64,000 nucleotides of DNA from JALORV01 sp963712485 (GTDB taxonomy: Bacteria > Pseudomonadota > Gammaproteobacteria > Burkholderiales > Burkholderiaceae_F): the NCBI GenBank assembly GCA_963712485.1, contig CAVQID010000074.1, positions 1-64,000 on the forward strand. Direction: 5' to 3'. Shown in pieces: positions 18,600 to 26,675 of the stretch (its first letter is position 1; every line of letters begins with the position of its first letter). Both the position numbers and the translations under genes were made by a program. Below the pieces are notes generated by a model, which saw only the letters and a program-made list of their open reading frames with translations, had not been told where the DNA came from and ran no database searches.

Positions 18600-20150
18600 A
18601 TGAATCCATCCTCGCCCAGCGACGACGACCAGACCCCGCCAGGAGCGGCCACGCCCGCAAACGAGCCGAGCGGCACGCCGGCGCACGCCGACGACGATAG
18701 CGACACGTTCGCCGACGAAGTCGACGGCAATGTTGCGGCGGGCGCCGAGAGTGAGTCGGACGTCGAGGGCAACGGCGCGACGAAGCCGCGCTCGCGCGGA
18801 CGCCGCCGCCGCGGTCGTGGCGGTCGCGGCGAGGCCGATCGCGGCGAGGCTGATCGTGCCGCTCCCACGCCGGCCGCCAGCGCGGATGCACCGTCCACGC
18901 CGGCGCTGCCGCTCGCTGGGGAAGGCGACGACATCAATCTGGCAGCCATGGCGGAAGCCGCACTGTCGCGCGATGTTCTCGAGAGAGGTCGCCGTGCCGC
19001 CAAGCAGGCGCTGAACTCGCAGTCGGAAAAGCTGCACAAGGTGCTCGCCGATGCGGGTATTGGTTCGCGTCGCGATATGGAAGAGATGATCATTGCGGGC
19101 CGGGTCTCGGTCAACGGGCAACCCGCACACATCGGCCAGCGCGTGATGCCCAACGACCAGGTGCGCGTGAACGGCAAACCGTTGCAGCGGCGACCGGCCG
19201 GCGGCCGACTGCCGCGCGTTCTGCTGTACCACAAGCCTTCGGGTGAAATTGTCACGCAGGATGACCCCGGCGAGCGCCCAACGGTGTTCGAAAAGCTGCC
19301 CAAGGTCTCGGGTGGACGCTGGGTCGCGGTTGGTCGTCTCGACCTGAATACCGAAGGCCTCATCCTGTTCACGACATCGGGCGAGCTAGCCAATCGGCTG
19401 ATGCATCCGCGTTACGAAGTCGAGCGCGAATACGCGGTTCGCGTCATCGGCGAGCTCACGGAATCGCAACGCCAGCAACTGCTCGACGGCGTGCAGCTCG
19501 AAGATGGGCCGGCGAAGTTCAGCAAGGTCGACGATGCCGGTGGGCAGGGTCTCAATCACTGGTATCGGGTTGCGCTTAGCGAAGGCCGCAACCGTGAAGT
19601 CCGTCGGATCTTTGAATCCATTGGGCTGACCGTCAGCCGGCTGATAAGAATCCGCTTTGGTGCGATCCAGCTGCCGCGCACGCTTTCCCGCGGCCGCTTT
19701 TACGAGTTGGCGCCGGAATGGGTCCAGGCCTGGGTGCACGACCTCGGTATTGCCATCGAGGAAGTTCGCAGTCGGGGCACGGGACAGCCACAGTCGGGCA
19801 AGGGCGGCCGTGGCAAAGGTGGCCCGGGTCGCGGGCGGCCGTCGGGTCAGGGTAAGGGCTTCGGCCAGGGTCAGGGCCAGGCCTTCAACCAGCCGCAGAG
19901 CTACAGCCCGATCAGTGGCTATGGTCAAAGCCAGGGATACGGTCAGGGCCAGGGCCAGGGCCAGGGTCGTGGACAAGGCGTCGGTCAGGGTCCGGGCGCA
20001 GGTCGAGGCAAAGGCAAACCGCAGGGTAACCGCCCGCCACGCCAGCCCGACCCGATGACGAGCAGTGTCAATTACATCGCGGCGGGTCACGGCCTGCCCA
20101 ACAACGGACGGCCGGCGCGCTTCCGGCGCGGCAAGCCGCCGCGTCCCTGA
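18600..20150 (+). CDS. rluB: 23S rRNA pseudouridine synthase (RluB type)
   Basis: A 516-residue protein, much longer than the ~290 of E. coli RluB. Residues ~1-140 are acidic and then Arg/Gly-rich low complexity. An S4 domain follows (EKLHKVLADAGIGSRRDMEE). Then comes the RsuA-type catalytic domain with VGRLDLNTEGLILFTTSGEL (catalytic Asp in GRLD) and GRNREVRRIFESIGL. The last ~120 residues are Gly/Gln/Arg repeats (GQGQ). The enzyme makes pseudouridine in helix 89 of 23S rRNA. Long disordered ends are common in betaproteobacterial homologues. The ATG at 18600 sits just after the scpB stop. Confidence 0.9.
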   Translation: MNPSSPSDDDQTPPGAATPANEPSGTPAHADDDSDTFADEVDGNVAAGAESESDVEGNGATKPRSRGRRRRGRGGRGEADRGEADRAAPTPAASADAPSTPALPLAGEGDDINLAAMAEAALSRDVLERGRRAAKQALNSQSEKLHKVLADAGIGSRRDMEEMIIAGRVSVNGQPAHIGQRVMPNDQVRVNGKPLQRRPAGGRLPRVLLYHKPSGEIVTQDDPGERPTVFEKLPKVSGGRWVAVGRLDLNTEGLILFTTSGELANRLMHPRYEVEREYAVRVIGELTESQRQQLLDGVQLEDGPAKFSKVDDAGGQGLNHWYRVALSEGRNREVRRIFESIGLTVSRLIRIRFGAIQLPRTLSRGRFYELAPEWVQAWVHDLGIAIEEVRSRGTGQPQSGKGGRGKGGPGRGRPSGQGKGFGQGQGQAFNQPQSYSPISGYGQSQGYGQGQGQGQGRGQGVGQGPGAGRGKGKPQGNRPPRQPDPMTSSVNYIAAGHGLPNNGRPARFRRGKPPRP

Positions 20151-20184
20151 CAGCGCGCTGTCGGCAGCGCCGTCTGGCCCGCGC

Positions 20185-20213
20185 TTGTTGCGCCGCGGTT
20201 ACACCACTATAAT
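20185..20213 (+). promoter_or_regulatory. sigma-70 promoter for the rimP-nusA-infB operon
   Basis: TTGTTG at 20185-20190 and a perfect TATAAT at 20208-20213 are separated by 17 bases. The pair lies between the rluB stop and the rimP leader. It is the clearest promoter in the window. Confidence 0.7.
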
Positions 20214-20308
20214 GCGCGGTTGCCGAAGTGCGTGTTGACCGAGATGCGGTCAGCAGGCGTCGGTTGCGCGGTACAGCTGCAGCCGCGCAAGCCTGTTGAA
20301 TTCGACGG

Positions 20309-20332
20309 ATGGGCTCTTGGGCCCATTTTTTA
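20309..20332 (+). terminator. intrinsic terminator/attenuator in the rimP leader
   Basis: ATGGGC and GCCCAT form a stem with a six-base loop, followed at once by a run of Ts. It lies about 90 bases after the promoter at 20185 and about 70 bases before rimP, so it would end leader transcripts unless bypassed. Leader attenuation ahead of rimP-nusA is known in Enterobacteria; here it is inferred from position. Confidence 0.65.
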
Positions 20333-20399
20333 TTTCCGGGCTGCATTGCGTGCAGCCGGCGGCTTTTGCAGGCCACGCCGTTTTTGGGGTGATCGGGCG

Positions 20400-20984
20400 A
20401 TGGCAGGTGTTGCAGGCGCGGTGGCGCAAACGATCGGGCGTGCGGTCGAGGGGCTCGGATACGAGTTCGTCGACGCCGAGCGTCTCGCTAGCGGGCTACT
20501 GAGAGTAACGATAGACCACGCAGGCGGTATTGGACTCGCCGATTGCGAACGTGTCAGTCGGCAGCTGACGCACCTGTTCGCGGTCGAGGACGTGGACTAC
20601 GCGCGGCTCGAGGTGTCGTCGCCGGGGCTGGATCGGCCGTTGAAACTGGCTCGCGACTACGTGCGCTTTGCCGGCGCGGAGGTGCAGGTGCAACTGTATG
20701 CACCGCTGGTGAGCACGGGAGGGCGGCGGCGCCTGCAGGGGCGCTTGCTGGAACTGACCGGCGCGGCGGGCGCGGAGAAAGTGCGCATGCAACTCGCCGG
20801 TGACGACGCGGCCAAAGATGTGGCGGCGCCCGGTCGGGAAAAAGTACGCAAGCCGGCAACTGGAAAGCGGCCGGTCAGGAAAGTGGGAGCAGCGGAGGGC
20901 GCGATCGTTGAGTTCGCGCTCGCTGACGTTGAAAAAGCGAAGCTGGTACCTGAATTGAACTTCAGGGGCGGGGGCAAGGAGTAG
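20400..20984 (+). CDS. rimP: ribosome maturation factor RimP
   Basis: A 194-residue protein. The N-terminal domain has LGYEFVDAERLASGLLRVTI, and VSSPGLDRPLKLARDYVRFA is the family signature. RimP assists 30S subunit maturation. An insertion rich in Lys/Ala (about residues 140-165) makes it longer than the ~150 of E. coli. The ATG at 20400 gives the normal N-terminus. nusA follows after 6 bases. Confidence 0.93.
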   Translation: MAGVAGAVAQTIGRAVEGLGYEFVDAERLASGLLRVTIDHAGGIGLADCERVSRQLTHLFAVEDVDYARLEVSSPGLDRPLKLARDYVRFAGAEVQVQLYAPLVSTGGRRRLQGRLLELTGAAGAEKVRMQLAGDDAAKDVAAPGREKVRKPATGKRPVRKVGAAEGAIVEFALADVEKAKLVPELNFRGGGKE

Positions 20985-20990
20985 ACCGCA

Positions 20991-22487
20991 ATGAGCCGAG
21001 AAATACTGCTGTTGGTCGATGCGCTGGCGCGCGAGAAGAACGTTCCCAAGGAGACGGTCTTTGGCGCGCTCGAGTCCGCGCTGGCGATGGCGACGAAGAA
21101 GCTGTTTGCCGAGGAAGACGTGGACATCCGCGTGGCGGTGGATCGCGACACCGGGGAGTACGACGCCTACCGTCGCTGGCTGGTCGTCCCGGACGAAGCG
21201 GGACTGCAGGAACCTGGCCACCAGATCATCCTGTCGGACGCGCGCGACCAGATCGCCGACATCGAGGTCGACGAGCACATCGAGGAACTGCTGCCGCGCC
21301 AGGACGTTTCGACCGGTAGGCGCTTCGCACAGGACACCAAGCAGGTGATCCTGCAGAAGATCCGCGACGCCGAGCGCGAGCAACTCCTCAGTGACTTCCT
21401 GGCGCGCGGCGACCAGATCGTCAACGGGACCATCAAGCGGATGGACAAGGGCGACGCCATCATCGAGATCGGCAAGGTCGAAGCCCGCCTGCCGCGCAGC
21501 GAGATGATCCCCAAGGAAAACCTGCGCATCGGCGACCGCTGCCGCGCCTTCGTGCAGAAGATCGACCGGCTCGCACGCGGGCCGCAGGTGATTCTGTCGC
21601 GCACTTCGCCTGAGTTCGTGATGAAGCTCTTCGAGTTCGAAGTGCCGGAAATCGAGCAGGGCCTTCTGGTGATCAAGTCCGCGGCCCGCGACCCGGGTGT
21701 ACGCGCCAAGATCGCCGTGTGGACCAATGACCGCCGCATCGACCCGATCGGCACTTGCGTCGGCATGCGCGGTTCGCGCGTGCAGGCGGTGACGAATGAA
21801 CTCGCCGGCGAGCGCGTCGACATCGTGCTCTGGTCCGACGATCCGGCGCAGTTCGTGATCGGCGCGCTGGCGCCGGCCAACGTGAGCTCGATCGTCGTCG
21901 ACGAAGACAAGCACGCGATGGATGTCGTCGTCGACGAAGACAACCTCGCGATCGCGATCGGTCGCAGCGGCCAGAACGTTCGCCTGGCTTCCGAACTGAC
22001 GGGCTGGCAGATCAACATCATGACGGCCGAGGAATCGGCGCAGAAGCAGGAGAGCGAACAGGTCGGCGTGCGCGAGGGATTCATGGCGAAGCTCGATGTC
22101 GACGAGGAGATTGCCAACATCCTGATCCAGGAAGGGTTCTCCACGCTCGAAGAGATCGCTTACGTGCCCGTCAACGAACTGATGGAAATCGAGTCGTTCG
22201 ACGAGGAGACGGTCGAGGAGCTGCGCAATCGCGCACGCAACGCATTGCTGACCGAGGCGATCAAGCGCGAAGAGAACCTCGAGCAGGCCGAGAAGGACCT
22301 GCTCGAGCTCGAAGGCATGGATGCCGACCTCGCCGCGAAGCTGGCTGAGAACTCGATCCGCACGCGCGACGATCTCGGCGAGCTTGCGGTGGACGAACTC
22401 ACCGAAATGACCGGCATCGATGATGAGCGCGCCAAGAGCTTGATCATGGCCGCGCGCGCTCACTGGTTCGAGTCGGCGGAGCAATAA
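20991..22487 (+). CDS. nusA: transcription termination/antitermination factor NusA
   Basis: A 498-residue protein, the usual length. In order: an N-terminal RNA-polymerase-binding domain (ILLLVDALAREKNVPKETVF); an S1 domain around residues 135-200; two KH domains (ARIAVW-like AKIAVWTNDRRIDPIGTCVG, then IAIGRSGQNVRLASELTGWQ); and two acidic C-terminal repeats as found in Proteobacteria. It modulates pausing, termination and antitermination. It sits in the classical rimP-nusA-infB operon. Confidence 0.97.
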   Translation: MSREILLLVDALAREKNVPKETVFGALESALAMATKKLFAEEDVDIRVAVDRDTGEYDAYRRWLVVPDEAGLQEPGHQIILSDARDQIADIEVDEHIEELLPRQDVSTGRRFAQDTKQVILQKIRDAEREQLLSDFLARGDQIVNGTIKRMDKGDAIIEIGKVEARLPRSEMIPKENLRIGDRCRAFVQKIDRLARGPQVILSRTSPEFVMKLFEFEVPEIEQGLLVIKSAARDPGVRAKIAVWTNDRRIDPIGTCVGMRGSRVQAVTNELAGERVDIVLWSDDPAQFVIGALAPANVSSIVVDEDKHAMDVVVDEDNLAIAIGRSGQNVRLASELTGWQINIMTAEESAQKQESEQVGVREGFMAKLDVDEEIANILIQEGFSTLEEIAYVPVNELMEIESFDEETVEELRNRARNALLTEAIKREENLEQAEKDLLELEGMDADLAAKLAENSIRTRDDLGELAVDELTEMTGIDDERAKSLIMAARAHWFESAEQ

Positions 22488-22529
22488 CCGGCGGCACGGG
22501 CCGACCGGGATGCAGGAATAGGGAACGTT

Positions 22530-25259
22530 ATGGCAAGCACTACAGTGGCCCAGTTTGCGACGGAACTCAAGGTTCCGCCGCAGTTGCTGCTTGAACAGCT
22601 GAAGTCGGCCGGCGTCGTCAAGAGCGAGGAGGGCGATGCGCTCTCCGACGACGACAAGGCGCGCCTGCTGGAGTCGCTGCGCAAGGCCCACGGGGGCGAG
22701 GCCGCCGAGAAGAAGAAGATCACGCTGACGCGCAAGCAGACCACCGAGATCAAGCAAGCCGATGCCTCCGGCAAGGCACGCACGATCCAGGTCGAGGTCC
22801 GCAAGAAGCGCGTGTTCGTCAAGCGCGACGAGGCCGTGGTCGAGCCCGAGGCTGCGCCGGCTCCGGTCGCGCCGGTCATCGACGAGGCGGAACTCGCCAA
22901 GCGCGAGGAAGAGGCGCGGCGTCAGGCCGAGTTCACCGCGCGGCAGATGCAGGAGGCGCGCGAGAAGGCCGAGCGTGCCCAGCGCGAACTGGCGGCGGCG
23001 CAGGAGAAAGTACAGCAGGACGTCGACGGGGCCCGCGAGCGCGAAGCTGCTGCGGCCGCCGAACTGGCGCGTGCGGAACAGGCAAAGCGCGATGCAGACC
23101 GTGCGGCCAAGGAAGCGGCCGATGCGCAGCAGCGCGCGCGCCGTGCTGTCGAGGACGAAGTCGCCGCCATCAAGACGATGATGGCGGCGCCCAAGAAGGT
23201 CGCCAAGGCTCCGGAGCCCGCGACCGCCGGAACGCTGCACAAGCCGGCCGCAAAGACCGAATCGAAACCGGGCGAAGCGAAGAAGGACGACAAGAAGCCT
23301 GGCGTCAAGGAAGTCAAGAGCGGCAAGCTCGCGTCGAGCTGGTCCGAGGAGCAGCAGAAGAAGCGCACGCTCAAGACCCGCGGCGATGCGTCGGGAGGCA
23401 CGGGTGCCTGGCGCGGTCCCAAGGGGCATCGCAAACATGGCCGCGACGAGTCGGAAGGCGCGTCGATGGCGCTGCCGTCGGAACCCACGGTGCGCGATGT
23501 CTCGGTTCCGGAAACGATCACCGTGGCCGACCTCGCGCACAAGATGTCGGTGAAGGCGGCCGAGGTCATCAAGGTACTGATGAAGCTGGGTCAGATGGTG
23601 ACGATCAACCAGGTGCTGGACCAGGACACCGCGATGATCGTGGTCGGCGAACTCGGCCACAACGCGATCGCGGCGAAGCTCGACGATCCTGAGGCGCTGC
23701 TCGCCGAGAGCGAGGCCACGACAGCCGCGGGCGTGAGCGAGGCCGAGCCCGAGCCGCGTCCGCCGGTGGTCACGATCATGGGTCACGTCGACCACGGCAA
23801 GACCTCGCTGCTCGACTACATCCGCCGCACGAAGGTGGCAGCGGGCGAAGCCGGTGGCATAACGCAGCATATCGGCGCCTATCACGTCGAGACGCCGCGC
23901 GGCATCATCACGTTTCTCGACACGCCGGGCCACGAGGCCTTCACGGCGATGCGCGCGCGCGGCGCGAAAGCGACCGACATCGTCATCCTCGTCGTTGCGG
24001 CCGACGACGGCGTCATGCCGCAGACGAAGGAAGCGATCGCGCACGCGAAGGCAGCCGGAGTCCCGCTGGTCGTCGCGCTGAACAAGATCGACAAGCCTGA
24101 GGCGAACCCGGATCGCGTCAAGCAGGAACTGGTCGCCAACGGTGTCGTGCCCGAGGACTACGGCGGCGAGTCGCCGTTCATTCCGGTATCGGCGAAGACC
24201 GGCGCCGGCGTCGACGACCTGCTCGAGAACGTGTTGCTGCAGGCCGAGGTCCGCGAGTTCAAAGCCGTGAAGAACGGCCCGGCCAAGGGCATCGTCATCG
24301 AGTCGCAACTCGACAAGGGTCGTGGTCCCGTCGCGACCGTGCTGGTTCAGAGCGGAACGCTGAAGCGTGGCGACGTCGTGCTGGCGGGTTCCAGCTTCGG
24401 CCGCGTGCGCGCGATGCTCGACGAGGCCGGCAAGCCGATCCAGGAAGCGGGTCCATCCATCCCGGTCGAGATCCAGGGCCTGTCCGACGTTCCGGCTGCC
24501 GGCGACGAGCTGATCGTGCTCGGCGACGAGCGCAAGGCGCGCGAGATCGCGCTTTACCGCCAGGGCAAGTTCCGCGACACCAAGCTCGCGAAGCAGCAGG
24601 CCGCCAAGCTCGAGAACATGTTCGAGAACATGGGCGAGGGTGCTGCGCGCACGCTGCCGCTGATCATCAAGGCCGATGTCCAGGGATCGCAGGAGGCGCT
24701 CAACCACGCGCTGACGAAGCTGTCCACCGACGAGGTCCGCGTGCAGGTCGTACATGCGCAGGTCGGCGGCATCACCGAGAGCGACGTCAACCTGGCGCTG
24801 GCCTCGAAGGCGGTCATCATCGGCTTCAACGTGCGCGCCGACGTATCGGCACGCAAGCTCGCCGAGGGCAATGGCATCGACATCCGCTACTACAACATCA
24901 TCTATGACGCTGTCGACGACGTGAAGGCGGCGCTTTCCGGCCTGCTCTCGCCGGAGCAGCGCGAACAGGTCCTGGGCATGGTCGAGATCCGCCAGATCTT
25001 CCGCGTGCCGAAGATCGGTGCGGTCGCAGGTTGCATGGTGCTCGACGGCGTGGTCAAGCGCACTGCCAGCGCGCGCCTGCTGCGCGACAACGTCGTGATC
25101 TGGACCGGTGAACTCGACTCGCTGAAGCGCTTCAAGGATGACGTCAAGGAAGTGAAGGCCGGCTTCGAGTGCGGCCTCAGCCTGAAGGGCTACGACGACA
25201 TCAAGGAAGGCGATCAACTGGAGATCTTCGAGGTCCAGGAAGTAGCTCGGACACTCTAG
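22530..25259 (+). CDS. infB: translation initiation factor IF-2
   Basis: A 909-residue protein. It has an N-terminal IF2_N fold (VAQFATELKVPPQLLLEQLK), a long Glu/Ala/Arg/Lys coiled-coil region (~residues 100-290), a second IF2_N, and then the G domain with GHVDHGKTSLLD, DTPGHEAF and NKIDKPEAN. Beta-barrel and C-terminal fMet-tRNA-binding domains follow (EVKAGFECGLSLKGYDDIKE). It positions initiator tRNA on the ribosome. The stop codon lies inside one arm of an inverted repeat (25254-25346). Confidence 0.97.
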   Translation: MASTTVAQFATELKVPPQLLLEQLKSAGVVKSEEGDALSDDDKARLLESLRKAHGGEAAEKKKITLTRKQTTEIKQADASGKARTIQVEVRKKRVFVKRDEAVVEPEAAPAPVAPVIDEAELAKREEEARRQAEFTARQMQEAREKAERAQRELAAAQEKVQQDVDGAREREAAAAAELARAEQAKRDADRAAKEAADAQQRARRAVEDEVAAIKTMMAAPKKVAKAPEPATAGTLHKPAAKTESKPGEAKKDDKKPGVKEVKSGKLASSWSEEQQKKRTLKTRGDASGGTGAWRGPKGHRKHGRDESEGASMALPSEPTVRDVSVPETITVADLAHKMSVKAAEVIKVLMKLGQMVTINQVLDQDTAMIVVGELGHNAIAAKLDDPEALLAESEATTAAGVSEAEPEPRPPVVTIMGHVDHGKTSLLDYIRRTKVAAGEAGGITQHIGAYHVETPRGIITFLDTPGHEAFTAMRARGAKATDIVILVVAADDGVMPQTKEAIAHAKAAGVPLVVALNKIDKPEANPDRVKQELVANGVVPEDYGGESPFIPVSAKTGAGVDDLLENVLLQAEVREFKAVKNGPAKGIVIESQLDKGRGPVATVLVQSGTLKRGDVVLAGSSFGRVRAMLDEAGKPIQEAGPSIPVEIQGLSDVPAAGDELIVLGDERKAREIALYRQGKFRDTKLAKQQAAKLENMFENMGEGAARTLPLIIKADVQGSQEALNHALTKLSTDEVRVQVVHAQVGGITESDVNLALASKAVIIGFNVRADVSARKLAEGNGIDIRYYNIIYDAVDDVKAALSGLLSPEQREQVLGMVEIRQIFRVPKIGAVAGCMVLDGVVKRTASARLLRDNVVIWTGELDSLKRFKDDVKEVKAGFECGLSLKGYDDIKEGDQLEIFEVQEVARTL

Positions 25260-25346
25260 AGCAGGGCGCTCGCGTTGTTGCGAGCCCTTGCCGTACGTCC
25301 AAGTACTGTCTGCGGGCTCGCGCCTAGCGATCGCCCCGCTCTAGAG
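25254..25346. repeat. long interrupted inverted repeat between infB and rbfA
   Basis: CTCTAGAGC (25254-25262) is the exact complement of GCTCTAGAG (25338-25346). Inside it GCGAGCCC (25280-25287) pairs with GGGCTCGC (25314-25321). The two arms could form one long imperfect stem. The infB stop TAG is in the left arm. There is no T-run, so it is more likely an RNA-processing or stability structure, or a small repeat element, than a terminator. Confidence 0.6.
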
Positions 25347-25393
25347 CATCCGGTTGTAAGGGCGTGAGTTGTCGGGGTGCAGGAAAGAGTCAT

Positions 25394-25753
25394 ATGAAGC
25401 CAAGCAGGAAGCCAGGTCGCGGTTTGCGCGTGGCGGATCAGATCCAGCGCGATGTTGCGGAGATGATCCAGCGCGAGGTCGCTACCGAGCGCGCCGGGCT
25501 CATCACGCTGACCGGCGTCGAGGTCAGCCCGGATTACGCTCACGCCAGGGTGTACTTCACGACGATCGGCGCGCCGGTGGAGGCAGCCCAGCACGTGCTG
25601 AACGAAAAGGCGGGCTATTTCCACTCGTTGCTGTTCAAACGACTGTCGATCCACACGATTCCAAAGCTGACCTTCGTGCACGATGCGACTGTCGAGCATG
25701 GCATCGAGATTGATCGGCTCATTGCGGAAGCCAATCGCGGACGGCCCGACTAG
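25394..25753 (+). CDS. rbfA: ribosome-binding factor A
   Basis: A 119-residue protein. It has RVADQIQRDVAEMIQREV, ITLTGVEVSPDYAHARVYFT and the C-terminal HDATVEHGIEIDRLI, all conserved in RbfA, a KH-fold 30S maturation factor. The ATG at 25394 follows an AGGAAAG ribosome-binding site. truB starts 10 bases later. Confidence 0.95.
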   Translation: MKPSRKPGRGLRVADQIQRDVAEMIQREVATERAGLITLTGVEVSPDYAHARVYFTTIGAPVEAAQHVLNEKAGYFHSLLFKRLSIHTIPKLTFVHDATVEHGIEIDRLIAEANRGRPD

Positions 25754-25763
25754 GGGAGGCGCT

Positions 25764-26675
25764 GTGGGCAAGCCGCGCGGCGCGCGCGTGGACGGAGTGC
25801 TGCTGCTCGACAAGCCGCCCGGACTGACATCCAACCGCGCGCTGCAGACGGCGCGCAGGCTGCTGGACGCAGCCAAGGCCGGGCACACCGGCACGCTTGA
25901 TCCGATGGCGACTGGGCTGCTGCCGCTCACCTTCGGTGAGGCAACAAAGTTCTCGGCAGACCTGCTGGATGCGGACAAGACGTATCGTGCAACCTTGAGG
26001 CTGGGTGTCACGACGACGACCGGGGATGCCGAGGGCGACGTCACCGGCACCAGGGCGGTGGAAGTCACCGACCCGGCCATGGAGGCGGCGCTGCAGGGCT
26101 TCGTTGGCCGCATCGCGCAGGTGCCGCCGATGTACTCGGCATTGAAGCGGGACGGCCGGCCGCTCTACCAGCTGGCCCGTGCCGGGGTGGAGGTCGAGCG
26201 GCTGCCGCGGGACGTCGTGGTGAACCGCCTGGTCGTGGTCGAGCGCGAGGGCGAGACGCTGACCGTGGAGGTCGATTGCAGCAAGGGTACCTACGTGCGG
26301 GTGCTGGCCGAGGACATCGGACGGGCGCTCGGCTGCGGCGCACACCTGACGGCGTTGCGTCGCACACGTGTCGGTCGGCTGACGCTGGCCGGGGCGACAA
26401 CGCTGGAGGTGCTCGAGGCGATGGCGCTGGACGACCGGAGGGCGCTGCTGCGGCCGGTGGACTCGCTGCTGGAATCGCTGCAGCGGATCGTGCTCGACGA
26501 TGAACTGGCCCAGCGCTTCCAGCTCGGTCAGCGACTCGCGATCGAGGCGCAGCCACGCGGCGAACGGGTGCGCGTGTATGCGCCGGATGAAGTACTGCTG
26601 GGTACGGCCAACGTCACCGAATGGGGTGTGGTGGCACCCGAACGATTGATTTCGAACGAGAGAATACCGTCATGA
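25764..26675 (+). CDS. truB: tRNA pseudouridine-55 synthase
   Basis: A 303-residue protein. It has DGVLLLDKPPGLTSNRALQT, then AGHTGTLDPMATGLLPLTFG with the catalytic Asp in GTLD. QVPPMYSALKRDGRPLYQLA and CSKGTYVRVLAEDIGRALGC complete the TruB signature. A GTG at 25764 after GGGGAGG is the best start. The stop overlaps the typA start (ATGA at 26672). Confidence 0.95.
   Translation: MGKPRGARVDGVLLLDKPPGLTSNRALQTARRLLDAAKAGHTGTLDPMATGLLPLTFGEATKFSADLLDADKTYRATLRLGVTTTTGDAEGDVTGTRAVEVTDPAMEAALQGFVGRIAQVPPMYSALKRDGRPLYQLARAGVEVERLPRDVVVNRLVVVEREGETLTVEVDCSKGTYVRVLAEDIGRALGCGAHLTALRRTRVGRLTLAGATTLEVLEAMALDDRRALLRPVDSLLESLQRIVLDDELAQRFQLGQRLAIEAQPRGERVRVYAPDEVLLGTANVTEWGVVAPERLISNERIPS

Noticed and set aside
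20220..20399. tRNA gene in the leader before rimP (as metY tRNA in E. coli)
   Set aside because: No cloverleaf or T-loop consensus found; only a promoter and terminator.
20496..25217. A 1,573-codon open frame on the minus strand across rimP, nusA and infB
   Set aside because: It is antisense to three certain genes; its Leu/Arg/Asp-rich composition is what GC-rich codon use gives in the opposite frame. No domain is visible.
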